From Bact-19 sp038319215 (GTDB taxonomy: Bacteria; Bacteroidota; Bacteroidia; Bacteroidales; ML635J-15), in NCBI GenBank assembly GCA_038319215.1, contig JBBQCZ010000002.1, forward strand, positions 23,253-87,252: 64,000 bases of DNA. Reading direction: 5' to 3'. Made by a program: the position numbers and the translations under genes. Positions 1-7,719 of the stretch are shown here, in pieces; position 1 is the stretch's first letter; the number at the start of each line of letters is the position of its first letter. Under the pieces are notes generated by a model. The model was not told where the DNA came from. It saw only the letters and a list, made by a program, of their open reading frames with translations, and ran no database searches.

Positions 1-1
1 T

Positions 2-358
2 GCTGCAACATTTTATACATTTTTGTTTTTTGAAGGATTTCAGCTTTCTAACTTTCTAATTCTTAATTTACTTTTGCTGTTGAATATAGTTTCAACATTG
101 TTTATTGTGGTTTTATTCAGCTCATTGTTTAAATCTCAAATAGTAGCTGGAGTGCTTTCATTTGCTGTGTACTTGATCTTTAGTTTGGGTGCACAGATTC
201 GTGAAATATCCAAATTTTTACCTTCAGGATTGCTTACTGAGGGCAATAATGCAGTTGCAGGAACCACTTTGTCTTTTGTTCCAGTTTTTGCTACTGTAAT
301 GTTGTGCTTTTTATGTGTAGCCTTATCACAAATTAGTTTTCGTCGATGGGAAGCATAA
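2..358 (+). CDS. ABC-2 type transporter permease, C-terminal fragment
   Basis: The frame is open from the window edge to the TAA at 356-358, so the 5' part of the gene lies outside. The visible 118 or so residues are strongly hydrophobic, with segments compatible with three or four membrane helices (around 'NFLILNLLLLLNIVSTLFIVVLF', 'SQIVAGVLSFAVYLIFSL' and 'FVPVFATVMLCFLCVAL'), ending in a short basic tail. This helix spacing and the tail resemble the end of an ABC-2 family export permease, the membrane subunit that pairs with an ATPase. The ATPase would lie upstream and cannot be seen. The family call is an inference from hydrophobic pattern only. Confidence 0.55.
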   Translation, partial: AATFYTFLFFEGFQLSNFLILNLLLLLNIVSTLFIVVLFSSLFKSQIVAGVLSFAVYLIFSLGAQIREISKFLPSGLLTEGNNAVAGTTLSFVPVFATVMLCFLCVALSQISFRRWEA

Positions 359-483
359 TTAAAAATAAAATATCTGAATATTTGTGTTATAGAAGTCAGC
401 TGACTAAATATTTTAAAATTTAGTTTTAGTTTTTGCCTTAATTATCAATTATTTTGCGAAATTTGTTTTATAAACAAAGAACT

Positions 484-939
484 ATGCATTCAAAATCATT
501 ATCAGTTGATAGCTTTCTAGAGTCTGTTGATAAGAGCAAAATAGATGCTTTATCTAAACTTCGCGATGTTATACTGGCAAATCTTCCTGAAGGGTTTGAA
601 GAGCAAATGGCATATGGTATGCCCTCATATGTAGTTCCTCATTCGGTTTATTCCGCTGGTTACCACTGTGATCCAAAGCAGCCTTTGCCTTTTATCAGTT
701 TTGCTGCACAAAAGAACTTTATTTCATTTTATCACATGGGAATGTATGCAGATAAAAACTTGTTAAATTGGTTTCTTGCTGAATATCCCAAATATTTAAA
801 AACAAAACCCGATGTTGGCAAAAGTTGTGTGAGATTTAAAAAACCTGAGCAAATTCCTTTCGATCTCATTGGGCGGCTCGTGAAAAAAATGGGGAGCAAA
901 GAATGGATAGCAACTTATGAAAAATTGTATCGAAAGTAA
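484..939 (+). CDS. DUF1801 (YdhG-like) domain protein
   Basis: A soluble protein of 151 residues. The ATG at 484 is preferred over an upstream in-frame TTG at 454 because DUF1801 homology begins just after it ('VDSFLESVDKSKIDALSKLRDVILANLPEGFEEQMAYGMPSY'). Typical features of the family are visible: the Leu/Ile-rich first helices, the 'YGMPSY' turn, and the C-terminal 'KSCVRFKK' segment. The insertion 'YSAGYHCDPKQPLPFISFAAQKNFISFYHMG' is common in the bacterial subgroup. The molecular role of this family is not well established; some members are annotated as iron chaperones. It is followed after 25 nt by a small membrane protein gene. Confidence 0.72.
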   Translation: MHSKSLSVDSFLESVDKSKIDALSKLRDVILANLPEGFEEQMAYGMPSYVVPHSVYSAGYHCDPKQPLPFISFAAQKNFISFYHMGMYADKNLLNWFLAEYPKYLKTKPDVGKSCVRFKKPEQIPFDLIGRLVKKMGSKEWIATYEKLYRK

Positions 940-964
940 ATTATTAACCTAAATATTTAAGATT

Positions 965-1381
965 ATGAAGTATGTCTATTTAGCTGCAATCCTTGCTGGA
1001 TTTGGAATCGTGGTTTATTTCTATGGATTTAATTTTGATAATATGTCTGAAACTGACTTGGTGAATTCAGTTTTATTCTGGTATGTTCCTCTTACCTTCG
1101 GATTATACGGAATGGCAGCATATAGAGTTAAAAAGTCGGCTGACGAAAACACTAAAAGCGCTTTGGGACACATTTTCTCTGGAAAAGATACTGGGTTGAC
1201 GGTGTTAGGTATTTTTCTAATTGTAATTAGTGGAGTTGTTGGGTTTCTTTTGTTCATAATTCCAATGTCAATCTTTAAAGTTAAAAGTAAAGGCTATGAC
1301 TTTTCTGTTGCTATTGTAGGTTCTGTGTTATGGCTAGTTGGTCTATTTGTCTTTTTTCAAGTATTGTGGCCATCATTGTAA
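965..1381 (+). CDS. small four-helix membrane protein, unknown function
   Basis: I do not recognise this 138-residue protein. It starts at ATG 965 and has four hydrophobic segments at about residues 3-21, 36-54, 77-98 and 113-135, so it is probably an integral inner-membrane protein. Between helices 2 and 3 there is a charged stretch ('RVKKSADENTKSALGHIFSGKD'). It lies 25 nt after the DUF1801 gene and 22 nt before the PLP-dependent lyase, all on the same strand, so a shared transcript is possible, but nothing ties the functions together. Confidence 0.6.
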   Translation: MKYVYLAAILAGFGIVVYFYGFNFDNMSETDLVNSVLFWYVPLTFGLYGMAAYRVKKSADENTKSALGHIFSGKDTGLTVLGIFLIVISGVVGFLLFIIPMSIFKVKSKGYDFSVAIVGSVLWLVGLFVFFQVLWPSL

Positions 1382-1403
1382 TTAACTAGCTGAAATTATT
1401 TAC

Positions 1404-2588
1404 ATGGCAAAAAAACTTTATAACCCAGAAACATTGCTTACTCATGACGGAGGAAAGAAATACGAAGGCGCAATTGTTCCTCCAATATTTCAGAATTCTT
1501 TGTTTACTTTCGATAATTGGGACTCTGTAGATAGAGCTTTTGAGGATAGGCAAAATCATTTTATTTATTCCAGAGGAAAGAACCCAACTGTGAAAATAGC
1601 TGAGGAGAAATTAGCAGCATTAGCTGGTGCGGAGAAAGCTCAGCTTTTCCCTTCTGGCATGGGTGCAATATCTGCGGCAGTTTTGTATTGCATTAAGTCT
1701 GGCGATCATGTTATTGCTGTGAAAAATATATACGGACCGGCAGCAAATTTTCTGACCAAATATCTGGCTCCAAAGTTTAATGTTGAAATTAGTTTTGTTC
1801 AAGGCGATTCTGTCGAAGATTTCGAAAGCGCAATTAGACCAAATACTTCATTGATATATTTGGAAAGTCCTTCAACTGCTGTGTTCTCGCTTCAGGATAT
1901 TGAGGCGGTAGCAAATCTTGCAAAAAAACATAGTATTAAAACAATAATTGATAATACTTGGGCTACTCCGATTTATCAAAAACCTCTTGCGATGGGTGTC
2001 GATCTCGAAATTCATTCGTGTTCTAAGTATCTCGGCGGACATAGCGATATTGTTGGAGGTGTAATTTTGGGTAAAGCAAAAGATCTGGACGAAATATTTG
2101 CTCACGAATACGAATGGTTAGGAGCAAAGACCGCCCCTTTCGAAGCTTGGTTGCTCTTGCGTAGCCTTCGAACATTGCATGTGCGTATGGAAAAACATCA
2201 GCAGAATGCTTTAAAAGTCGCAGAGTTTCTCGAATCGCATCCAAAAATTAGCTTAGTGAGATATCCCGGATTAAAAAGTTTTCCGCAATACGAACTTGGC
2301 AAAAAACAAATGAATGGTTATACTGGATTATTGTCGTTTCGGTTAGCGACTGAGGATTTAGATAAAGTGAAATCGTTTTTCAATAGCTTAAATTTATTTC
2401 ATAAAGGCGTAAGTTGGGGCGGTTTCGAAAGCCTTGTTTATGCGCCTGCAATTAGCTATATAAAGGAACTTAGTCCAGAACAATTTAAGAATATGGGGAT
2501 TTCTTTAGGCGATATTAGAATTTCTGTTGGATTGGAAAATGTTGCTGATTTGATTGATGATTTAGGGAGTGCGTTGGAGGGGATTTAA
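1404..2588 (+). CDS. Cys/Met metabolism PLP-dependent enzyme (gamma-synthase/lyase family)
   Basis: At 394 residues this has the usual length of cystathionine gamma-synthase, cystathionine beta-lyase and methionine gamma-lyase. Family landmarks: 'YSRGKNPT' (residues 55-62, Tyr and Arg that contact the cofactor phosphate from the neighbouring subunit), 'FPSGMGAISA' (82-91), Tyr110 which stacks on PLP, Asp183 in 'IIDNTWATP', and the Schiff-base Lys208 in 'HSCSKYLGGHSD'. It acts in the cytosol on sulfur amino acids (transsulfuration, or release of thiol and ammonia). Sequence alone does not separate synthase from lyase, so no symbol is given. The gene is followed by a repeat-filled gap. Confidence 0.9.
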   Translation: MAKKLYNPETLLTHDGGKKYEGAIVPPIFQNSLFTFDNWDSVDRAFEDRQNHFIYSRGKNPTVKIAEEKLAALAGAEKAQLFPSGMGAISAAVLYCIKSGDHVIAVKNIYGPAANFLTKYLAPKFNVEISFVQGDSVEDFESAIRPNTSLIYLESPSTAVFSLQDIEAVANLAKKHSIKTIIDNTWATPIYQKPLAMGVDLEIHSCSKYLGGHSDIVGGVILGKAKDLDEIFAHEYEWLGAKTAPFEAWLLLRSLRTLHVRMEKHQQNALKVAEFLESHPKISLVRYPGLKSFPQYELGKKQMNGYTGLLSFRLATEDLDKVKSFFNSLNLFHKGVSWGGFESLVYAPAISYIKELSPEQFKNMGISLGDIRISVGLENVADLIDDLGSALEGI

Positions 2589-2607
2589 GAAGACCAAAGA
2601 CGGAAGA

Positions 2608-2690
2608 GGTAATTGGTAATTGGTCCCGAGCCTTTGGCTCGAGGATCCTCGATCAGCCAGTTGGCTGACTCGGGATAATTGGTAATTGGT
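2608..2690. repeat. composite intergenic repeat A1: 7-bp repeats around a GGATCC palindrome
   Basis: Copies of TAATTGG (7 bp) run up to 2624 and resume at 2676. Between them is a 52-bp palindromic block, 2624-2675, with outer arms TCCCGAG/CTCGGGA and inner hairpins GAGCC-TTT-GGCTC, GAGGATCCTC and TCAGCC/GGCTGA. GGATCC lies at 2643-2648. The block can fold as a branched cruciform. Confidence 0.75.
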
Positions 2691-2790
2691 GAGAGGTAAT
2701 TGCAAAGATCAAAGATAGAGCACTGAAACAGATTATTGGATACATAAGAAAAAATATTAAATGAAAATACCTATAGAAAAATACTCCAAT

Positions 2791-2844
2791 CTTCCGACTT
2801 CCGACTTCGGACTTCTCCGCCGCGGCGGATCCGACTTCCGACTC
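2791..2844. repeat. composite intergenic repeat A2: CTTCCGA heptamers split by a CCGCGG palindrome
   Basis: Three heptamers of CTTCCGA/CTTCGGA type are followed by the perfect 14-bp palindrome TCCGCCGCGGCGGA at 2816-2829, then the heptamers resume. The same 14-mer recurs at 32217-32230. It ends 17 nt before the aminotransferase start. Confidence 0.75.
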
Positions 2845-2861
2845 AAAAACTTTAAAAAATT

Positions 2862-3974
2862 ATGAAAATAGAACCGTTTAAACTTGAGCGATATTTCGCA
2901 AAATACGAATTCAGTACAAAATATTTGATGTCTAGTTCCGATTGTGATGGGTACAGTCTCGAATATATTCTGAGTTGTGCAAATGAAGAAGAAATGAAAC
3001 TGTGGAATAATCTAAAATTCGGATATACAGACTCTGCTGGTTCTGAATTTCTTAGGATTGCAATCTCGGCGCAATACACAACAATTAATGCTGACGAAAT
3101 TCTGGTAATGTCACCTGGCGAAGCGAATTTTATTTTGATGAATGTCCTTCTCGAACCTGGCGACGAAGTTATTTGCATGGCTCCTGCATATCAATCATTA
3201 TATCAGGTTGCAAAAAGTATTGGAGCAAATGTTAAATGGTGGCAGTTCGATGAATTAGAGCAAAAATATCATGTCGAGGATTTGAATAAGCTGGTTACTG
3301 CAAAAACAAAACTTATAATTGTTAATTTTCCTCACAATCCAACCGGTTATATTCCTGCGATAGAAGAGTTGAAAAGAATTGTCGAAATTGCAAAAAAGAA
3401 TAATGTTGTTTTGTTTTCCGATGAGATGTATCACCAGATTGTCCATGACGAGACTAATGCTATTCCTTCGATTTGCGATTTATACGAAAATGCAATAAGT
3501 TTATGGGGTATGGCAAAATCTTTTGGCTTGGCTGGAATGCGATTTGGTTGGCTGGCTTCTAAAAGAAAGGATATTCTCGAAAAAATAGCATCGTTTAAAG
3601 ATTATCTTAGTATTTGCAATAATGCTGCTGGCGAGGTGTTGTCTCTTATTGCATTAAATCATAAAGAAAAATTTATCAATCCAAATGTTGAAAAGATTAT
3701 AAGGAATAAATTACTTTTTCGAGAATTTGCCAATAGACATTCTCAGTTAATTAGTTTTCATGATACTCTTGCTGGTTCTACGGCTTTGGTAAAGTTAAAT
3801 GGAACTGTTCCTGCTTACGAATATTGCGAGAAACTTGTCGAAAATACTGGTTTAATGATCGTTCCATCCGAAATGTTTGAATATGGAAACTCTCATTTGC
3901 GTATCGGATTTGGGAGGGAGAATTTTGGTGAATGCATAGTGGTGTGGGATAAGTATATCGTGGAAAAAGTTTAG
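2862..3974 (+). CDS. aminotransferase class I/II, fold-type I PLP enzyme
   Basis: The 370 residues carry the class I/II landmarks: 'NFPHNPTG' (155-162, the Asn contacts PLP O3'), Asp187 in 'LFSDEMYH' (pairs with the pyridine nitrogen), Lys219 in 'GMAKSFGLAGMRFGW' (internal aldimine) and a late Arg in 'HLRIGFGR' (substrate carboxylate). It transfers amino groups between an amino acid and a 2-oxo acid, or may be one of the lyases or racemases that share this fold. It lies 273 nt after another PLP enzyme, but repeats fill that gap, so co-transcription is doubtful. The substrate cannot be told from sequence. Confidence 0.88.
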   Translation: MKIEPFKLERYFAKYEFSTKYLMSSSDCDGYSLEYILSCANEEEMKLWNNLKFGYTDSAGSEFLRIAISAQYTTINADEILVMSPGEANFILMNVLLEPGDEVICMAPAYQSLYQVAKSIGANVKWWQFDELEQKYHVEDLNKLVTAKTKLIIVNFPHNPTGYIPAIEELKRIVEIAKKNNVVLFSDEMYHQIVHDETNAIPSICDLYENAISLWGMAKSFGLAGMRFGWLASKRKDILEKIASFKDYLSICNNAAGEVLSLIALNHKEKFINPNVEKIIRNKLLFREFANRHSQLISFHDTLAGSTALVKLNGTVPAYEYCEKLVENTGLMIVPSEMFEYGNSHLRIGFGRENFGECIVVWDKYIVEKV

Positions 3975-4125
3975 AGTTTGTAATTTGAAAAAACATAATC
4001 TGTTGTGTGTGTAAAACAGAATAAAATAAATAGTGTTGTATTGAAACAACAATATAACATAAAATATGTTTTATAATAAATTGAAAATAATAGATTAAAA
4101 GATTTTTATATACAACAAAAAGTAC

Positions 4126-4133
4126 TATATTTG
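4126..4133 (+). promoter_or_regulatory. candidate -7 box TATATTTG
   Basis: Exact match to the Bacteroidota -7 consensus TAnnTTTG, 20 nt before the ATPase start. A T-run (TTTT) 19 nt upstream is only a partial -33 match. Confidence 0.45.
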
Positions 4134-4152
4134 TAGTATTAAAAAAACAAAT

Positions 4153-5349
4153 ATGGAAACACTATTCAAATATTCGGAGAGGAAACTTGATAAATCATCG
4201 CTTGATTTTACAAGATACTTGCTTAGTTCTATTGAGTGGGAAGATAGGTTGATTGGGATTAAGGGAGCAAAAGGAACAGGAAAAACTACAGTAATGTTGC
4301 AGAGGTTAAAATCTGTATATGGCAAATCTCCAAATGCAATGTATGTTTCTCTCGACAATATTTATTTTACTAGAAACAGATTGTTTGATTTTGCCGAAGA
4401 ATTTTATTTAATGGGTGGTAGAACTTTGTTTTTAGATGAAGTTCACAGATATCCAACTTGGTCCACCGAAATAAAAAATTTATATGATTTATATGATGAT
4501 TTGAATATTGTATTTTCTGGTTCATCTGCTTTGCAGTTGCATAAAGCTGAGGGAGATTTGAGTAGGAGGGCGGCAATATACAATTTGCATGAATTATCTT
4601 TTAGAGAGTATTTGGAGCTATCGAAAAAGATGGTTTTTAACAAATATCCTTTGGATGAAATTTTGAATAATCATAAAGAGATTGCGCTTGAAATTACTAA
4701 GGACATTTCTATTATTCCCCTTTTTAGAGAATACTTACATGAGGGAGCATATCCATTTTTTAAAGAAACAAAAGCTCTGTTTTACGATAGGTTGACAAGT
4801 ACAATAAATGTAACAATTGAGAGTGAATTGCAGATAATTGAAGGAATAAATTATAATACGGCTTATAAATTAAGGCAGTTGGTTTCCGTGTTGTCGGATT
4901 GTGTGCCTTTTAAAGTTAATATTTCGGATTTAAGTAGAACTGTTGGTTTAAGTAGAGATGTTCTTTTGCGGCTGTTAAAAGCACTTGATAGAGCAAATTT
5001 AATTAAAGAAATTCCGGCTGCCGGATCTGCAATGGGATATCTTACTAAACCTGACAAAATATATCTTAACAATACAAATTTGCTGTTTGCATTAAATTCC
5101 GGTAAAGAAAGTATTGAGGGCACGGCTCGCGAGACATTTTTTATGAATCAGATGTTACAGTCTCATAATGTTAAATCGTCAAAAATCGGTGATTTTGAGA
5201 TTGATAACAAATATACTTTCGAAATTGGCGGTGCAAAAAAAGGATTTACACAGATCGCAAGTGTCGATAATTCCTATATTGCTGCTGATAATCTTGAAGT
5301 AGGCTACGGAAACAAAATTCCATTGTGGCTTTTTGGTATGATGTATTAA
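4153..5349 (+). CDS. ATP-binding protein, AAA_14/DUF4143 family
   Basis: A P-loop ATPase of 398 residues: Walker A 'GAKGTGKT' at 38-45, Walker B 'LFLDEV' at 92-97, a sensor-like 'FSGSSALQL' near 121-129, and 'DLSRRA' near 135-140, the usual place of the finger arginine. A winged-helix-like segment ('VNISDLSRTVGLSRDVLLRLLKALDRANLI') and a C-terminal DUF4143-like domain follow. The family is widespread in bacteria and archaea, often in variable regions; its physiological role is unclear. The last part ends in 'IPLWLFGMMY', typical of the group. It is a single gene with its own -7 box. Confidence 0.85.
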   Translation: METLFKYSERKLDKSSLDFTRYLLSSIEWEDRLIGIKGAKGTGKTTVMLQRLKSVYGKSPNAMYVSLDNIYFTRNRLFDFAEEFYLMGGRTLFLDEVHRYPTWSTEIKNLYDLYDDLNIVFSGSSALQLHKAEGDLSRRAAIYNLHELSFREYLELSKKMVFNKYPLDEILNNHKEIALEITKDISIIPLFREYLHEGAYPFFKETKALFYDRLTSTINVTIESELQIIEGINYNTAYKLRQLVSVLSDCVPFKVNISDLSRTVGLSRDVLLRLLKALDRANLIKEIPAAGSAMGYLTKPDKIYLNNTNLLFALNSGKESIEGTARETFFMNQMLQSHNVKSSKIGDFEIDNKYTFEIGGAKKGFTQIASVDNSYIAADNLEVGYGNKIPLWLFGMMY

Positions 5350-5398
5350 TTTGTGATATTTAAACATTGTTAAATTGAATTTTAATTATTTAAAACTT

Positions 5399-5875
5399 AT
5401 GGAACGATATCTTGAACAGCTAATCGAAGAACTTGGAAAAGCGGCGTCTGACCCAACTCCACAAAATGATTTTGGTGATAATTATGAAGAATTTGAGAAG
5501 ATGATGCATAAAATAGAGTTGGGAGAGAAAGTGCATGCCAAAAGTATTTTAAATGTTAGTTATGAGGAATTGCCTCCAGTAGAACGGCTAACAAATGAGC
5601 AAGTTCAAAGATTGCTAGATGCAATTTTAAATGCTCTTTCAGCAAAAGGAACTGATGTAAGTATTCCAGGGAATGACGTTCCCGTTGAGTTGGTATATAC
5701 AGAAATTCGTGAAATGTTTAAAGAAGGATTCAATGCTTTACCTGGTTGGGTAATTGATTTTTGTAGTGGCTGTTGTCCTGATTGTTCTTTTGTTGACTAT
5801 TGTGATAGTTCTAAAGAGATTTGGACTGAAGAAGAATTGGAGAGAGAACGAAATAGTTCGAGAAATGCTGAATGA
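5399..5875 (+). CDS. hypothetical protein with C-terminal cysteine cluster
   Basis: I do not recognise this protein of 158 residues. The ATG at 5399 is chosen over a TTG eight codons earlier. The N-terminal two thirds are acidic and helical ('MERYLEQLIEELGKAASDP'). The C-terminal third has five cysteines in 'CSGCCPDCSFVDYC', a spacing compatible with binding zinc or another metal, then a highly charged tail. It follows the ATPase gene by 49 nt and could be read with it. No function can be assigned. Confidence 0.6.
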   Translation: MERYLEQLIEELGKAASDPTPQNDFGDNYEEFEKMMHKIELGEKVHAKSILNVSYEELPPVERLTNEQVQRLLDAILNALSAKGTDVSIPGNDVPVELVYTEIREMFKEGFNALPGWVIDFCSGCCPDCSFVDYCDSSKEIWTEEELERERNSSRNAE

Positions 5876-5925
5876 TGGTGAAAGATTACAATTTTTAAAT
5901 CTGCTTTTCATACAATTCCCTCTAT

Positions 5926-6026
5926 CCCCCAAAATCCAATATTTTTCCTATTTTCACGTTTATTTTTTAAAATCATACAAGCTTTTGTAAAATTGGTTAC
6001 ACTTTAGAACAAATGGAAGCACAAAA
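5926..6026 (+). repeat. direct repeat copy 1: duplicated 5' flank of the sigma-factor gene
   Basis: About 100 bp that match 7101-7202. The first 45 or so positions are essentially identical and the rest diverges slowly. The copy even ends in a vestigial start (ATGGAAGCACAAAA at 6013) equivalent to the sigma gene's ATGGAAACGCAAAA. No sigma gene follows here; the nucleotidyltransferase module lies between the copies. Confidence 0.85.
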
Positions 6027-6123
6027 TATTCTGTTTGATTACCAAATATCTGTCATATATTTATTTCTATGTTTTATTTTGATTTGCATAAAAGGATTTT
6101 TTTGAGTACTTTTATAAAAAAAA

Positions 6124-6453
6124 GTGGATAAAATAGATCTCATAAATAGGTTAAATAAATTAGGGGCTTTTTGGAGTTATGATTTAAATAATACTGAAAA
6201 GTTTTCTGATAATGTACTTATTGAGGAGTGTCTGAAATGGGGAGATGTTATTGAAATTAATGAGGTACTTAGGATTTTTCCAATTAAAAAAATAAAGGAG
6301 GTTTGGAAAGAAAAGTTGATACCTGATCTAAGACTTTATTCGCATAATTATTACCTAGCAATCATATTTTTTGACATTAAAAATCCGGAACTTTACATTA
6401 AAATAAATTCTAAGAAATACTCGAGGTATGAAAGAATTAAAAAACTTGCTTGA
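6124..6453 (+). CDS. DUF6922-like partner of an AbiEii-type nucleotidyltransferase
   Basis: A small protein of 109 residues read from GTG at 6124. It contains 'GAFWSYD', 'IEECLKWGDVIEINEVLRIFPIKKIKEVW' and 'YYLAIIFFDI', matching my memory of the DUF6922 pattern (a short N-terminal 'FWD' motif, then a helical 'GD...KIKEVW' segment). Such proteins are often encoded just before AbiEii-family nucleotidyltransferases in Bacteroidota and take the antitoxin's place. The gene overlaps the next by 26 nt in a different frame, which supports coupled translation. The role as antitoxin is inferred from context only. Confidence 0.6.
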   Translation: MDKIDLINRLNKLGAFWSYDLNNTEKFSDNVLIEECLKWGDVIEINEVLRIFPIKKIKEVWKEKLIPDLRLYSHNYYLAIIFFDIKNPELYIKINSKKYSRYERIKKLA

Positions 6454-7069
6454 TGATACTCTTAGTGTATTGTTAAAATTAGCTGATACTGAAACAATCA
6501 AAAACTATACTTTTGTTGGGGACTCTGCTCTCACAGTTTATTTAAATCATAGACTAAGTGAAGATATTGACTTATTCACTTGGCAAAAAGAAATTGATAA
6601 GCTTGAGATTCAGTCTGCAATTGAAAATTGTGGGTTTGTAAATTACAGGCTTGTAAATTTCTCAAAGATTCAGGCTGATTTTATTATTGAAGGTGTAAAA
6701 GTTACTTTTTTTGCCTCTGGTTGGATTGAATTGCAAAACCGCACTCATTTGATATCAAACTTACATATTGCAAATCTTGATACATTAGCAATAATGAAGG
6801 TAAATACTTTGTTTCTTAGGGCAAAGTTTCGCGATTACTATGATTTGTATTTTTTAAATCTTGATGAATATAGTTTGCAGCAACTTTATGAATTTGCTTC
6901 GGCAAAAATTAAAAATCTGAGTATTACACTTTTTCAACGTGCTTTAATTTTTACTGACGATATTGAAGATGAAAATATTAAACATCTAAAGCCTATAAAA
7001 AGCATAAGTCTGAAAGAAATTAGTAAGCATTTTGCGAAGCAGATAAAATCATGGAATAAAAACAAATAG
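6428..7069 (+). CDS. nucleotidyltransferase, AbiEii/AbiGii toxin family
   Basis: 213 residues with the minimal nucleotidyltransferase core: 'FVGDSALTVYLNHRLSEDIDLF' (29-50, written here in pieces: GDSAL, then HRLS, then D46 and D48 of the DxD metal site) and 'KFRDYYDLYFL' further on, the usual K-x-RDxxD block. In the family AbiEii acts as the toxin of a type IV toxin-antitoxin or phage-abortive system by modifying tRNA or other targets with nucleotides. The first motif is GDS rather than the usual GGT/GGS, a small deviation. It is coupled to the preceding DUF6922-like gene, and the pair is enclosed by a direct repeat. Confidence 0.82.
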   Translation: MKELKNLLDDTLSVLLKLADTETIKNYTFVGDSALTVYLNHRLSEDIDLFTWQKEIDKLEIQSAIENCGFVNYRLVNFSKIQADFIIEGVKVTFFASGWIELQNRTHLISNLHIANLDTLAIMKVNTLFLRAKFRDYYDLYFLNLDEYSLQQLYEFASAKIKNLSITLFQRALIFTDDIEDENIKHLKPIKSISLKEISKHFAKQIKSWNKNK

Positions 7070-7100
7070 CAGCCACTGTTATTTGCACCCGCAACACACT

Positions 7101-7202
7101 CCCCCAAAATCCAATATTTTTCCTATTTTCACGTTTATTTTTTTAACCATACAACCTTTTGTAAAATTGGCTACACTTTAAATCATAAATGGAAACGCAA
7201 AA
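7101..7202 (+). repeat. direct repeat copy 2: native 5' flank and start of the sigma-factor gene
   Basis: Matches 5926-6026. Here the repeat runs into the real sigma gene start at 7189, so this is the functional copy or the parental arrangement. Confidence 0.85.
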
Positions 7203-7719
7203 AACGCAAATAATGATTCAGGGCTGTTTGAATAACGACAGAGCATCGCAAAAGCAACTTTATGATGCTTATAAAAATGCGATGTATTCTGTTTGTTTCA
7301 GAATATGCGGGAATCAAGATGATGCTAAAGATGCTCTTCAGGAAGGATTTATTGAAGTTTTTAAAAGTTTGTCTGCCTATCGTGCCGAATCAACTATTGG
7401 AGCATGGATTAAGACAATTATTGCACGTAAAGCATTACGCAAACTAAAAAAACTAAGTTTTGTTTCTGAAACCGAGGCTATAAGCGAATCGGTAGAATTC
7501 GACTCCGATATTAGCGGAGAAGAACTGCAAAATGCAATAATGATGCTTGATGTGGGCTATCGTAGCGTTTTTGTTTTGTACGAAGTGGAGGGATATTCTC
7601 ATCGCGAAGTTTCACAAATGCTTAAAATAAGCGAAGGAACTTCAAAATCCCAACTTCATTATGCCAAGAAAAAGTTACAGTCAATTTTACAAAAAACTTA
7701 TGGTTATGAAAGACGATAA
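7189..7719 (+). CDS. RNA polymerase sigma factor, ECF family
   Basis: 176 residues with only sigma regions 2 and 4. Region 2 includes 'QLYDAYKNAMYSVCFRICGNQDDAKDALQEGFIEVFKSLSAYR' (about 23-65) and 'IGAWIKTIIARKALRKLKK'. Region 4 includes 'AIMMLDVGYRSVFVLYEVEGYSHREVSQMLKISEGTSKSQLHYAKKKLQ' with the helix-turn-helix. It directs RNA polymerase to a regulon, probably under control of the membrane protein encoded next, whose start lies inside this gene (overlap 14 nt). ATG at 7189 lies in the duplicated segment, so a second, orphan copy of its leader sits 1.2 kb upstream. Confidence 0.93.
   Translation: METQKTQIMIQGCLNNDRASQKQLYDAYKNAMYSVCFRICGNQDDAKDALQEGFIEVFKSLSAYRAESTIGAWIKTIIARKALRKLKKLSFVSETEAISESVEFDSDISGEELQNAIMMLDVGYRSVFVLYEVEGYSHREVSQMLKISEGTSKSQLHYAKKKLQSILQKTYGYERR

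Noticed and set aside
7661..7705. Earlier start for the anti-sigma-like gene
   Set aside because: It would overlap the sigma gene by 59 nt and add a leader unlike anti-sigma N-termini; ATG 7706 or 7700 fits better.
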